64,000 nt of DNA from Enterococcaceae bacterium OF42-14pH9A (GTDB lineage: Bacteria > Bacillota > Bacilli > Lactobacillales > Enterococcaceae): NCBI GenBank assembly GCA_027692465.1, contig JAQEYU010000001.1, forward strand, positions 1,311,338-1,375,337, in the 5' to 3' direction. Numbering within the stretch: the stretch's first letter is position 1; each line of letters opens with the position of its first letter. The notes below the pieces were generated by a model. It searched no databases and was not told the DNA's origin. It was given only the letters and a program-made list of their open reading frames with translations. Position numbers and translations under genes: made by a program. Of the stretch, positions 55,352-63,953 are shown piece after piece.

Positions 55352-56104
55352 TCACAAGACATGATCCTCCAACCAGCGAGCCACACCATCCTGCTCATTT
55401 GAAAGTGTCACTTGGTCAGCGCCAGCCAAAGCAGCCGGGACAGCATTGGCAACTGCGACACCGGTGCCGGCCAGCTGTAAAAGAGCGACATCATTTTGAT
55501 CATCGCCGAAAAAGACGATGTCTGAAGGAGCGATGGCCAATGTTTCCAACAACCGGTTCATGCCCTGCAGTTTGGAAGCTCTGGCGGATAAGAGGGTGAC
55601 AATGTTTTCACCGAAATAGGTAAAGACCCGCAGTCGGGGATCGGCCGCGAAATGTGCCCGATAAAAAGCCGGGTCGTCGGTGCGCAAGGTCAGAGTCAAA
55701 ACCGGCTCAGTCAGGCGACGCTGCCAATCAGTCGGTGTCGCATCGTTTTTCAGCTCACTCCATAAATAATCACTGATCCCGCCGATGGATCGCAAATGCA
55801 GGTCGTGGTGCTGCTCGGTTTCTGCCAATAATTCAAGGGTCAGTGCCGGTGGAATCGCTTCGGCTTGGAGGAGCTGTCGCGGGGCTGTCTGCCAGATGCC
55901 GGCGCCATTGCTGCAAAGAAAATAATCTGCCGGCAGCCGCTCCAAAAAGGGGACTACATTCAGGTAATGGCGGGCAGAAGCAAAGACAACGGGAATCCCT
56001 GTCTGCTGCACAGCTTGCAGGGTACGGATCGTCCGTGGGCTCAGTTCTTTGCGATCGTTCAACAGGGTGCGGTCCAAATCAGAGACCACCAGTTTGATAG
56101 GCAT
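55352..56104 (-). CDS. Cof-type HAD-IIB phosphatase
   Basis: 250 residues. Motif I LVVSDLDRTLLNDRKELS, motif II PVVFASARHYLNV, C2B cap, then motif IV VFFGDDQNDVALLQLAGTGVAVANA. Note DLDRT where DLDGT is usual. GGAGG is 9 bases before ATG 56104. Distinct from the paralog at 9914-10744. Substrate unknown. Confidence 0.9.
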   Translation of the reverse strand: MPIKLVVSDLDRTLLNDRKELSPRTIRTLQAVQQTGIPVVFASARHYLNVVPFLERLPADYFLCSNGAGIWQTAPRQLLQAEAIPPALTLELLAETEQHHDLHLRSIGGISDYLWSELKNDATPTDWQRRLTEPVLTLTLRTDDPAFYRAHFAADPRLRVFTYFGENIVTLLSARASKLQGMNRLLETLAIAPSDIVFFGDDQNDVALLQLAGTGVAVANAVPAALAGADQVTLSNEQDGVARWLEDHVL

Positions 56105-56134
56105 AGGACTTTTCCTCCAAGGATTGTTTTTTTC

Positions 56135-56163
56135 ATCATAACAAAGAGCCTTGGCCCCGACAA
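56135..56163 (-). promoter_or_regulatory. Promoter of the Cof-type gene
   Basis: Minus strand TTGTCG (56163-56158), 17-base spacer, TATGAT (56140-56135). Confidence 0.65.
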
Positions 56164-56278
56164 TGCTTGGATACGCTGACAGAGGGCCGTTGTGCAAGAG
56201 GGCCTGTTGACTGAAATCGGGATTTCCCGGATTTAAAAGGCGCGGCTGTCCGCTTCTGCAAATTTCCATGAAAAAAAC

Positions 56279-56307
56279 TTGACTTCTATTTGGAAACCAC
56301 GTATACT
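56279..56307 (+). promoter_or_regulatory. Promoter of infC-rpmI-rplT
   Basis: TTGACT (56279-56284), 17-base spacer, TATACT (56302-56307). Near consensus, as expected for ribosomal genes; the leader is about 165 bases. Confidence 0.8.
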
Positions 56308-56414
56308 GTAAAAGTTGAGAAATGAAGCAGAAGCACCCGCTTCTCGCCTGAGTGAGACATCTCGCTGGGCAGATAGTTTCAGACTGACCTTTTATGGTTC
56401 AGTGTGACAGGGGT

Positions 56415-56445
56415 GCGGGTTCGATTTTCGAACTCGTCTTTTTTT
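56415..56445 (+). terminator. Attenuator in the infC leader
   Basis: GGGTTCGA pairs with TCGAACTC, followed by GTC and T7, inside the leader and 30 bases before infC. Upstream leader segments (56330-56410) include further complementary stretches. This is the expected place of the L20-responsive leader known from Firmicutes infC operons, in which L20 binding favours termination. Confidence 0.75.
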
Positions 56446-56477
56446 GTTTCAGAGCTCACGAATATACCTGGAGGTGA

Positions 56478-57002
56478 ATGACCATAGCAAAGGATATGAT
56501 GGTAAACGACGGCATTCGTGCACGTGAGTTGCGTTTGATCGACCAAAACGGTGAACAGCTGGGAGTAAAATCGAAAGCTGAAGCATTGGCAATTGCAGAA
56601 CGTTCTAATTTGGATGTCGTTCTGGTAGCCCCTAATGCAAAACCACCTGTTGCGCGGATCATGGATTACGGGAAATACCGCTTCGAACAACAAAAGAAAG
56701 ACCGGGAAGCCCGCAAAAAGCAAAAAGTCATCAACATCAAGGAAGTCCGCTTGAGCCCAACGATCGATGTCAATGATTTCAATACGAAATTGAAGAATGC
56801 ACGTAAATTCCTTGAAAAAGGCGATAAAGTCAAAGCTTCTATCCGCTTCAAGGGTCGTGCCATTACCCACAAAGAGATTGGTCAGAAAGTTCTCGATCGC
56901 TTGGCAGAAGAAACTGCGGATCTGGCGACAGTCGAACAAAAACCGAAAATGGACGGCCGCAGCATGTTCTTGGTATTGGCGCCTAAAGCTGATAACAAAT
57001 AA
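56478..57002 (+). CDS. infC: Translation initiation factor IF-3
   Basis: 174 residues if read from ATG 56478. IF-3 N-domain ([25 protein letters not shown] start, here [14 protein letters not shown]), linker with [27 protein letters not shown], and C-domain [21 protein letters not shown]. The ribosome site GGAGGTGA (56470-56477) touches ATG 56478, whereas an ATA codon at 56484 lies at ideal distance and would give the usual start [11 protein letters not shown]-3 genes commonly begin with a rare start codon (ATT, ATA, ATC) for autoregulation, so the true start may be ATA 56484. Confidence 0.95.
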   Translation: MTIAKDMMVNDGIRARELRLIDQNGEQLGVKSKAEALAIAERSNLDVVLVAPNAKPPVARIMDYGKYRFEQQKKDREARKKQKVINIKEVRLSPTIDVNDFNTKLKNARKFLEKGDKVKASIRFKGRAITHKEIGQKVLDRLAEETADLATVEQKPKMDGRSMFLVLAPKADNK

Positions 57003-57152
57003 CATCTGAAGCTGTACTTGCTGCACTTATATTTTGAGGATGCTGGCTCTGGGCAGGCAACTGCACAGACTGTATACGTGTGGAATGTAACGAAAACGAG
57101 CAATCGTCTTCGAAAGCTTCGACACACTAACCAATAGTAGGAGGAAATCACA

Positions 57153-57353
57153 ATGCCAAAACAAAAAACACACCGCGGTTTAGCAAAACGCGTAAAACGT
57201 ACCGGTAAAGGCGGTTTGAAACGCTTCCGTGCGTTTACAAGTCACCGTTTCCACGGCAAGACCAAAAAACAACGTCGTCAACTGCGTAAAGCAAGCATGG
57301 TGTCAAAAGGCGATTACAAACGTATCCGTCAACAATTGTCACAAATGCGTTAA
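57153..57353 (+). CDS. rpmI: Ribosomal protein bL35
   Basis: 66 residues, very basic: [25 protein letters not shown] and the conserved C-terminal YKRIRQQL. Strong AGGAGG. Codon use strongly selected. Middle gene of infC-rpmI-rplT. Confidence 0.98.
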   Translation: MPKQKTHRGLAKRVKRTGKGGLKRFRAFTSHRFHGKTKKQRRQLRKASMVSKGDYKRIRQQLSQMR

Positions 57354-57407
57354 GATCGCATAACCCGTTAACACTAAATAATCGAACTATTCTAGGAGGA
57401 ATACATC

Positions 57408-57767
57408 ATGGCACGTGTCAAAGGTGGAACTGTAACTCGTAAACGTCGTAAAAAAGTCCTGAAACTGGCTAAAGGCTACTACGGTTCTAAACATACATTA
57501 TTCAAAACAGCTAAAGAACAAGTAATGAACTCATACAACTACGCATACCGCGATCGTCGTCAGAAAAAACGCGACTTCCGCAAATTGTGGATCGCACGTA
57601 TCAACGCGGCTGCTCGTATGAACGGCTTGAGCTACTCAAAATTGATGCACGGCTTGAAATTGGCTGAAATCGACATCAACCGCAAAATGCTGGCTGACTT
57701 GGCAGTAAACGATGCTGCAGCATTTACAGCATTGGCTGACCAAGCGAAAGATGCTTTGGCTAAATAA
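57408..57767 (+). CDS. rplT: Ribosomal protein bL20
   Basis: 119 residues, the usual length. [72 protein letters not shown]. Assembles early into the 50S subunit and represses its own operon through the leader. AGGAGG before the ATG. Confidence 0.98.
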   Translation: MARVKGGTVTRKRRKKVLKLAKGYYGSKHTLFKTAKEQVMNSYNYAYRDRRQKKRDFRKLWIARINAAARMNGLSYSKLMHGLKLAEIDINRKMLADLAVNDAAAFTALADQAKDALAK

Positions 57768-57782
57768 GCTTTGAACAAGCAA

Positions 57783-57828
57783 AAACGTCTTGACTCCTAA
57801 ATGGGGTTGGGACGTTTTTTTATTTGCT
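57783..57828 (+). terminator. Terminator after rplT
   Basis: AAACGTC...GACTCC pairs with GGGGTT...GGACGTTT, followed by T7. Confidence 0.85.
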
Positions 57829-57972
57829 GCAAAAACTGAGCGGGATTCAAGCAAACCGTAAAAGGCGGTTTTACGAGACTGGCAGCAGTCTACAATCGGG
57901 ATTTCCGGTAAAAAAATTTCGCGGAAAAAGGAATTTTTGCGGGAGTCAGCCGCTCACTTCAAAAAAATACGC

Positions 57973-57978
57973 TATACT
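57973..57978 (+). promoter_or_regulatory. -10 box of the membrane/secreted protein pair
   Basis: TATACT at 57973-57978, about 38 bases before the ATG; -35 weak. Confidence 0.4.
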
Positions 57979-58015
57979 AGAGTTATACCGTTAAAAAATT
58001 TACAGGGGTGTTGGG

Positions 58016-58531
58016 ATGAAGGAGTATCAGTATGTTTTATCATTGTATCAAAAGCATGAGCGACAAAAGTATATCGTGATTGCAGTCGGGGGGCTTCTGT
58101 TGGCAGGAGCGGCTTTTTTGACTGTGCTGAATCTGGTCCGGGTCAGTCCGATGCTGTATTTTTTGGCAGCGTTGGCAGTAATGCTCTTTTTTGTGGGGCG
58201 TTCGCGGATCGTCAGCAAAGACTTTGAGCAGTTGCAGCAGTTCGTGTCAGTTGAGCGGCCGCAGCTGGCAGCGGATCCTGTTACGCTCTTTTTTATCGAT
58301 TATCAGTTGAAGACTTATTTCGAGAATGAATCGGCGAACTTGTTGCGGCGGCTGCGAAATAAAGAACAGTCAGATGATGAGCAGGCGAAAACCGATCTGT
58401 TGCGGATCATCGATGAGGTGGCTGCTTATCGGGAATATCTGACAGCCCACGATGAGCTGGCAGAAGATCTGGAACTGTCGTTGGCGTGGTACCGATCGAC
58501 AGTTGCCAAACGCAAGCAGGATCTGATTTAG
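58016..58531 (+). CDS. Two-helix membrane protein, function unknown
   Basis: 171 residues. Short cytosolic start, two adjacent membrane helices (about 20-42 and 45-62: YIVIAVGGLLLAGAAFLTVL; LYFLAALAVMLFFV), then about 110 residues of charged helix on the inside. GGGTGTTGGG before ATG. 13 bases upstream of a secreted coiled-coil protein, so the pair is one unit and may work together at the envelope. Confidence 0.7.
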   Translation: MKEYQYVLSLYQKHERQKYIVIAVGGLLLAGAAFLTVLNLVRVSPMLYFLAALAVMLFFVGRSRIVSKDFEQLQQFVSVERPQLAADPVTLFFIDYQLKTYFENESANLLRRLRNKEQSDDEQAKTDLLRIIDEVAAYREYLTAHDELAEDLELSLAWYRSTVAKRKQDLI

Positions 58532-58544
58532 GGGGGAGAAGAAT

Positions 58545-59846
58545 ATGAAGGGGAAAATCAATAAAAAGCTGTTGGGGATTGTCTTGACCTTTTTCACGAC
58601 GGGGCTGATCGCCACCGGAATGGACAGCAGTGCCTATGAGGATGTCTATGCCCAGCAGGATCGTCAGGAAACGGCAGTCAAAAAACTGCTGCAATCGGAG
58701 TTTGTGTCGGCGGCTGATCACAAGGAATTGCAACAGACGGTCAATGCCGTCAATCAGGCAGAAAAGCGTGCTACTCGTGGGACCCTGCAGAAAAAGATCA
58801 CCGCAGAGCAGCAGTTGTTAAAACAGATCGGTGAGCGGGCCAAAAGTGCTGAGAAACAAGCGGCTGCCAAAGAATGGGAGCAGTTGGACCGGACCTTGGC
58901 AGATCTCGCAACAGCGAGTGACGATCCTTTTACAGAAAAAAACGACATTGCTTCATTAGCCCAGTTGCAGATCCAAGCCAGTGCTCTCAAGACCTCCGCC
59001 AAGGTGGCACCGATCCGAGACTTGGCGACGGATGCCGAGGATCTGGCCCAAACCTTGGGTGCCAATCAGCAACAGTTGAAGACGCTGACAGGCGAACTCA
59101 AAAAGACCAATCAAACCATCGGCACTCTGTTGAAAAAGCAATACCTGCTGGCAGCCGACAAAGAAGCGCTGGTTGCAGAAGAGCAGAGCAATCGTGACTT
59201 TTTCGAAAAAGCCGATGATCTGCAGCTGTTGCAGGCGCGGCAGGAAAAAAGCCGTGAGACTGCGGAGGCTATCGCCAAACGGATTGCAGACAGTGAAGCA
59301 GACTTCAAGGAACACCGCGGAGCCGCAGACAAATTGTTGGCGGCAGTCACAGGTTTGTTGACAGACAATCAGCTGGAGACGGCCGAAAAGACACAGCTTC
59401 AGGAAAAACAGCAGCAGTTGTCTGCCTTTTTGCAGCTGAAAGGTTATCAGCCGGGGGATCTTGGAAGCGGGCATGAGGCACTTCAGACGGAATATGAGGC
59501 TGCGGTCAAAGCGGTGAACAAGCGCAAAGCCGCCGCAGAAAAAGCCGCAGCGGAAAAGGCAGCTGCCGAGCAGAAAGCCCGCGAAGAAGCGGCAGCCCAG
59601 GCAGCAGCTCAAGCCGCACAGGAGGCCGCTGCTCAACCGCAAGCCTTGGCCGGCAGTGGAACGACGACTCCGACGCCAAGTATTTCCGGCGGCTGGCATC
59701 AGGCACCGGACGGCTATAAGTTTTTGAAAGTTGAAAGCGGCAAAACTTACGGACAAGTAAAAAATCCCAACAATTTCAGCTTAATCACTGTGGCAGAGGC
59801 CGCAAATTATACGCCGGGACACGGCAACGGCTCGGCTAAACAATAA
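58545..59846 (+). CDS. Secreted or membrane-anchored coiled-coil protein
   Basis: 433 residues. N-terminal hydrophobic helix (about 8-27, LLGIVLTFFTTGLIATGM) that may be a signal or an anchor; long heptad-rich coiled coil (about 40-330); an Ala/Glu/Lys run (about 325-368, AAAEKAAAEKAAAEQKAREE) like a wall-spanning stalk; a Thr/Pro linker; and a compact aromatic C-terminal module GWHQAPDGYKFLKVESGKTYGQVKNPNNF ending GHGNGSAKQ. No LPXTG motif. The C-terminal module may bind the wall or another protein. GGGGGGAGAAG ribosome site. Confidence 0.75.
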   Translation: MKGKINKKLLGIVLTFFTTGLIATGMDSSAYEDVYAQQDRQETAVKKLLQSEFVSAADHKELQQTVNAVNQAEKRATRGTLQKKITAEQQLLKQIGERAKSAEKQAAAKEWEQLDRTLADLATASDDPFTEKNDIASLAQLQIQASALKTSAKVAPIRDLATDAEDLAQTLGANQQQLKTLTGELKKTNQTIGTLLKKQYLLAADKEALVAEEQSNRDFFEKADDLQLLQARQEKSRETAEAIAKRIADSEADFKEHRGAADKLLAAVTGLLTDNQLETAEKTQLQEKQQQLSAFLQLKGYQPGDLGSGHEALQTEYEAAVKAVNKRKAAAEKAAAEKAAAEQKAREEAAAQAAAQAAQEAAAQPQALAGSGTTTPTPSISGGWHQAPDGYKFLKVESGKTYGQVKNPNNFSLITVAEAANYTPGHGNGSAKQ

Positions 59847-59849
59847 ACC

Positions 59850-59886
59850 CACCGGCGCAGGAGCCTTCTGCGCCGGTTTTATTTTG
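59850..59886 (+). terminator. Terminator
   Basis: ACCGGCGCAG pairs with CTGCGCCGGT, loop GAGCCTT, followed by TTTTATTTT. Confidence 0.9.
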
Positions 59887-60000
59887 ACAGCGGGGTTTGT
59901 CGAGGCGAGGTGTGGCAAGCGTTTCGCAGTGAGAGGTCCACTGTTTGTAGATCGAACAGTTCTCTAAACGAAAGCTGCCTGATACGTCGAAGAAAACAGC

Positions 60001-60029
60001 TTGTCGGATAAGCATTTTTCCGCTATCAT
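60001..60029 (+). promoter_or_regulatory. Promoter of the MORN-oatA unit
   Basis: TTGTCG (60001-60006), 17-base spacer, TATCAT (60024-60029). The gap 59887-60000 shows no gene. Confidence 0.55.
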
Positions 60030-60160
60030 TTACATAGTCTGCGAATGGTCCAGTCCCTGAATTCCGGGAACGGCAATGGGCGTAACGGGCTTTTACTGAA
60101 TGATTATCAGCAGCCGGCTGCAACGCCGGCCTGCATACGAAAATAGAATGGATGACACGA

Positions 60161-60559
60161 ATGGATATCAAAAAAATAACCAAGAGTTGGTGGCTCAGGC
60201 TCGCACAAATACTGATGCTGGTGGTGATTGTGGTCTGCGGGATTCTCAGCATGCAGCCAATCAAAGATGAGAAAAATGTGACGGTGACTTTGGATCAGGG
60301 GAAGCTGAAGTATACCGGCGACCTGGTGGAGCGGCGTTTCAGCGGCCAGGGCACACTGACCTTTCATGACGGCAGTGTGTATACCGGCAGCTTCAAAAAC
60401 GGCTATTTCAACGGCAAGGGGGATTTCAAAGCCAAAGACGGCTGGCATTACGTCGGTGACTTTAAAAACGGCAAAGCTGAGGGTCAGGGGACGCTGACGG
60501 TAGAGACCGGTGCAATCTACAAGGGCAAATTTATAGATGGGGAGTATCAGGAAAAATGA
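60161..60559 (+). CDS. Membrane-anchored MORN-repeat protein
   Basis: 132 residues from ATG 60161 (ATG 60152 in frame is an alternative; both have weak ribosome sites). One membrane helix (about 12-32, LAQILMLVVIVVCGILSM) then about four MORN units (YTGDLVERRFSGQGTLTFHDGS, YTGSFKNGYFNGKGDFKAKDG, YVGDFKNGKAEGQGTLTVETG, YKGKF). Its stop overlaps the start of oatA by four bases (ATGA), showing coupled translation. Bacterial MORN proteins can scaffold envelope enzymes; a link to O-acetylation is inferred only from coupling. Confidence 0.82.
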   Translation: MDIKKITKSWWLRLAQILMLVVIVVCGILSMQPIKDEKNVTVTLDQGKLKYTGDLVERRFSGQGTLTFHDGSVYTGSFKNGYFNGKGDFKAKDGWHYVGDFKNGKAEGQGTLTVETGAIYKGKFIDGEYQEK

Positions 60560-62391
60560 GGATCAAGTGGTTTAGCGGTATTCGGGTAGCAGGGCTGATC
60601 ATGGTTTTGCTGTATCATTTTTATATCACTCAGTTTTCCGGTGGGTTTATCGGGGTGGATGTCTTTTTTACCTTCTCCGGTTTTCTGATTACCTCTTTGT
60701 TCATCGATGAGCTGCAGAAAAAAGGCAGTCTGGATCTGTTGGGATTTTATAAGCGGCGTTTGGTCAGGATCTTTCCGCCGCTGCTGCTGGCTGTGCTGGT
60801 GACGATTCCCTTCACTTTTTTGGTGAGTTCCGATTATGTTGCGGATATCGGTCGTCAGATTGCTGCTGCGTTGGGATTTACGACGAACTATTTTGAGATT
60901 GCAAACGGCGGAAGTTACGAAACTTCCTTTTTTCCCCATCTGTTCCTGCATACTTGGTCGTTGGCAGTCGAGGTGCACTTTTATCTGATCTGGGGCGCAC
61001 TGGTGTGGTTGATGGGCCGCAGCATCAGCCGTTCCAAGATTGACGAACGGTTGAAGCTCGTACGTTTTCGGGCCATGATCTCCCTGCTGTCGCTGTTGTT
61101 TTTTGTGATCGGCTTTTTGACGATGGCATTGCGGTCATTGGGGATGAAGGAATTCTCGCCGATCTATTTTTCCAGTATCTCCCACAGTTTTCCGTTTTTC
61201 ATCGGCGCCTTTCTGGCAACTTTAAGCGGGGTTAAGAATGTGCCGAAAAAATTCACGAGCACAGTGACTTCCTGGAGTTTGAAAAAAACGCTGGCGGTCT
61301 TTTTCGGTGCCTTGGCGGTGCTGCTGCTGTTGGGTCGATTTTTGGATTTCAGTCAACGAATCACGTATCTGGTGGGCTTTTTAGCTGCCAGTCTGGCGAC
61401 AGCGGTCATGATCTATGCCGCCCGTATCCTGCATGAGAAAACACCGAATACCGCTGAGCCGAAAGTTCTGACCTTTTTTGCCGATATCAGCTACGGCATT
61501 TACCTCTTCCATTGGCCGTTGTATACGATCTTCAATAATCGAATGGGGAATCATTTGGCGGTCTTGCTGACGGTGCTCTTTGCGACTTTTTTTGCGGCTG
61601 TTTCTTATTATATTTTTGAGCCGTTGGTGGTGGGAAAGACACCGCAGTTCTTCGAGCGGGAAATCAAAATCAATTGGCATCTGGCGGGGATTCCGTTGGC
61701 CGCGGTCTCGCTGCTTTTGGTAGGCTTGACGACGACAGTGGCCGCTACCGCTCCGCAAATGACTTCGCTGGAAAAGAACCTGTGGGCCAGTCAGCTGCAA
61801 CAAGATGAGGATGCGCTGCGGGATATGCGGGAAATGGTGGATCAGCAGGAAGCCACTGACTATCAGGTGAAAAAAGGCGTCAGTGTTATCGGGGATTCCG
61901 TGACCCTGGGTGTCCGTCAGGCGATCTTGGATCAGATCGGTGACAGTCGAGTGGATGCAGAAGGCGGGCGGCGCATGGAACAGGCGGCGGAGGTCATGAA
62001 AAAACAGCAGCAGAAAAAACTGCTGCGGGAATATGTGATCATTGCCTGCGGGACCAACACCTTTGATGATTACGAACAGCGGACACAGGAATTGATCGCC
62101 GCATTGGAGCCCGGGCACAAGCTGATCTTTGTCACACCCTATGACGGGCGGGCCGATGAGACTTGGGATTCGCAAAAATTAGCGGTCTATGAGCGGACAC
62201 TCCCGGAAAAATATCCGTTTGTGACGCTTGCCGATTGGAACAAATTGGCAGCACAGCACAAAGAAATCTTTGCCGAATCGGATACTACGCATTTCGCGGG
62301 CAATCCGGAAGGTGAGAAAATCTATCTGGAAATGCTGCAAAAAGCCTTGCAGGAGGCCCAAGCTAAGCCCGCCAAAACCAATAAAGAATGA
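60556..62391 (+). CDS. oatA: Peptidoglycan O-acetyltransferase (OatA-like)
   Basis: 611 residues. N-terminal acyltransferase-3 domain with about 11 membrane helices (MRIKWFSGIRVAGLIMVLLYHFYITQFSGGFIGVDVFFTFSGFLITSL; RRLVRIFPPLLLAVL; HTWSLAVEVHFYLIWG), then an outside SGNH-type esterase domain (about 430-600) with the nucleophile in VIGDSVTLG, CGTN and the catalytic pair DTTHFAG. OatA acetylates MurNAc and gives lysozyme resistance. Start ATG lies in the last codons of the MORN gene with GGGGAG upstream. Terminator directly behind. Confidence 0.92.
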   Translation: MRIKWFSGIRVAGLIMVLLYHFYITQFSGGFIGVDVFFTFSGFLITSLFIDELQKKGSLDLLGFYKRRLVRIFPPLLLAVLVTIPFTFLVSSDYVADIGRQIAAALGFTTNYFEIANGGSYETSFFPHLFLHTWSLAVEVHFYLIWGALVWLMGRSISRSKIDERLKLVRFRAMISLLSLLFFVIGFLTMALRSLGMKEFSPIYFSSISHSFPFFIGAFLATLSGVKNVPKKFTSTVTSWSLKKTLAVFFGALAVLLLLGRFLDFSQRITYLVGFLAASLATAVMIYAARILHEKTPNTAEPKVLTFFADISYGIYLFHWPLYTIFNNRMGNHLAVLLTVLFATFFAAVSYYIFEPLVVGKTPQFFEREIKINWHLAGIPLAAVSLLLVGLTTTVAATAPQMTSLEKNLWASQLQQDEDALRDMREMVDQQEATDYQVKKGVSVIGDSVTLGVRQAILDQIGDSRVDAEGGRRMEQAAEVMKKQQQKKLLREYVIIACGTNTFDDYEQRTQELIAALEPGHKLIFVTPYDGRADETWDSQKLAVYERTLPEKYPFVTLADWNKLAAQHKEIFAESDTTHFAGNPEGEKIYLEMLQKALQEAQAKPAKTNKE

Positions 62392-62392
62392 G

Positions 62393-62438
62393 TAACTACC
62401 GTAGTCGGTCAATCAGCCGAGTGCGGTAGTTTTTTTGC
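62393..62438 (+). terminator. Terminator after oatA
   Basis: AACTACCG-AGTCGG pairs with CCGA-GCGGTAGTT, followed by T7. Confidence 0.9.
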
Positions 62439-62517
62439 TAACCCCTTGATCCCGCTATCCCAGCTATCAGCTATGAAAGCCATGGTCCGAGATGTAAAGA
62501 TGAATATAGCTTTATTG

Positions 62518-62526
62518 TGATATACT
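62518..62526 (+). promoter_or_regulatory. Extended -10 promoter
   Basis: TGA-TATACT at 62518-62526, about 45 bases before the peptidase gene. Confidence 0.5.
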
Positions 62527-62569
62527 ACAATGAATAAAGGTAAGGAAATTGGGGAGGTTTAACAAGGAT

Positions 62570-63595
62570 ATGATTAAACCAAAAAGATTAAAAACTGGTG
62601 ACACTATCGCAGCCATCTCATTATCAAGTGGTATGGCAGGAGACCCAGATATTCTATGGAGATATGAACAAGGAAAAAAGCAACTTTCTGATTTTGGGTT
62701 CAGAGTAGTAGAGTTAGAACTTACTCTAGCTGGTTCACAAGTAATTTATAACAATCCAAAACTTAGAGCAGAAAGTTTACACACTGCTCTCTTAGACCCG
62801 AGCATTGATGGAATAGTTGCTACAATTGGCGGAATAGATAGTTATCGTATTTTCGAGTATATAAATCTTGAAATATTAAAAAATAATCCAAAGGTATTTA
62901 TTGGTTATTCAGATACGACCTCAATTCATCAGATGTTCCAATTAGCAGGAGTCATTTCTTTTTATGGCCCTTGCTTACTAGTAGATTTTGCTGAAAATGG
63001 CGGAGTTTATGATTTTACAAAAGAAGTTTTTCAAAATATTCTAATGAAAGATAGTATAAACTACTCTTTTCCTTGGCGTAAAGAGTGGACCAGCCAATTC
63101 TTGTCTTGGGATATTGAAAATAAGAATAAATTGAGAGAACTTAATCGGGACGAAGGAATGATTATTTTACAAGGTCATGGCTCAGCAGAAGGCAGATTGA
63201 TAGGTGGTTGTCTCGAAGTCTTATCCATGCTTAGAGGTACATCACTTTATCCCGATAAAGAAAAGTTCAAAAATGGAATTTTGTTGCTTGAAACTTCTGA
63301 AATACATCCTGATCCCATATTATTTGAAATGGAATTGCGAACAATGGGTGTCATGGGAAATCTCCAATTATTGAATGGAATCTTAGTTGGTAAACCACAA
63401 GAAAATAGGTATTTTAAAGAATACCAACAATCCATTATAAAAATTTTAAAAGAGTTTAATTTGGAAGATTTACCTGTAATGTACAACTGCAACTTTGGTC
63501 ATACTGAACCAAAATGGACGCTCCCACTAGGAATAAATGTGAGAATAGATTTGGAGAAAGAGTTCATAACATTACTAGAGAATGCGACTGTCTAA
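62570..63595 (+). CDS. S66-family peptidase (LD-carboxypeptidase/MccF-like)
   Basis: 341 residues. S66 fold with nucleophile Ser in VFIGYSDTTSIH (about 108-119), Glu in ILLLETSEIHPDP and His in CNFGHTEPKWTLPLG. Family members either trim the stem peptide of peptidoglycan or hydrolyse processed microcin C-like nucleotide peptides (MccF). Length and the SDTTSIH motif are closer to the MccF group by eye. The gene is far more AT-rich than the rest of the window (A/T-ending codons, many AAA, ATT, AGA), which points to recent transfer; it lies beside a tRNA gene. ATG 62570 chosen; an in-frame TTG at 62549 overlaps the GGGGAGG ribosome site. Confidence 0.88.
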   Translation: MIKPKRLKTGDTIAAISLSSGMAGDPDILWRYEQGKKQLSDFGFRVVELELTLAGSQVIYNNPKLRAESLHTALLDPSIDGIVATIGGIDSYRIFEYINLEILKNNPKVFIGYSDTTSIHQMFQLAGVISFYGPCLLVDFAENGGVYDFTKEVFQNILMKDSINYSFPWRKEWTSQFLSWDIENKNKLRELNRDEGMIILQGHGSAEGRLIGGCLEVLSMLRGTSLYPDKEKFKNGILLLETSEIHPDPILFEMELRTMGVMGNLQLLNGILVGKPQENRYFKEYQQSIIKILKEFNLEDLPVMYNCNFGHTEPKWTLPLGINVRIDLEKEFITLLENATV

Positions 63596-63794
63596 AAGAT
63601 AGAATTTCAAGAAGGTATTAGGGGGTGTAATATATGGATATTTTTCGGATTAATCAGTCCTTTGAGAAGCATTGTTGCAAATCAACACAATCATTTGTCC
63701 AGATGCGCTTCCGACAGCTTCTTCAGAAAATAGGCATGCAATCCGTACTGGCAGCTTTTTTAGACACCCCTTCAAAAGCAATCCTCTTAAAAAC

Positions 63795-63827
63795 AAAAAA
63801 ATCCTCCAACGCCAAAGCGCTGAAGGA
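63795..63827 (-). terminator. Terminator of the tRNA gene
   Basis: Minus strand TCCT-CAGCGC pairs with GCGTTG-AGGA, followed by T7. Confidence 0.75.
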
Positions 63828-63833
63828 CGTTGA

Positions 63834-63907
63834 TCGGGAAGACCGGATTCGAACCGACGACCCCTTACTCCCGAAGCAAGTGCTCTACCAAGCTGAGCTA
63901 CTTCCCG
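63834..63907 (-). tRNA. tRNA-Pro (anticodon CGG)
   Basis: 74 bases. Acceptor CGGGAAG/CTTCCCG, D arm GCTC...GAGC, anticodon stem CTTGC/GTAAG with loop TTCGGGA (anticodon CGG), T arm GTCGG-TTCGAAT-CCGGT region, discriminator A. The CCA end is not encoded (TCA follows). It decodes CCG. Confidence 0.95.
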
Positions 63908-63924
63908 ATATCAAGTACATTAGT

Positions 63925-63953
63925 AATATAAAACTAACTCTGTTTTTTTTCAA
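63925..63953 (-). promoter_or_regulatory. Promoter of tRNA-Pro
   Basis: Minus strand TTGAAA (63953-63948), 17-base spacer, TATATT (63930-63925), about 10 bases from the likely start. Confidence 0.7.
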
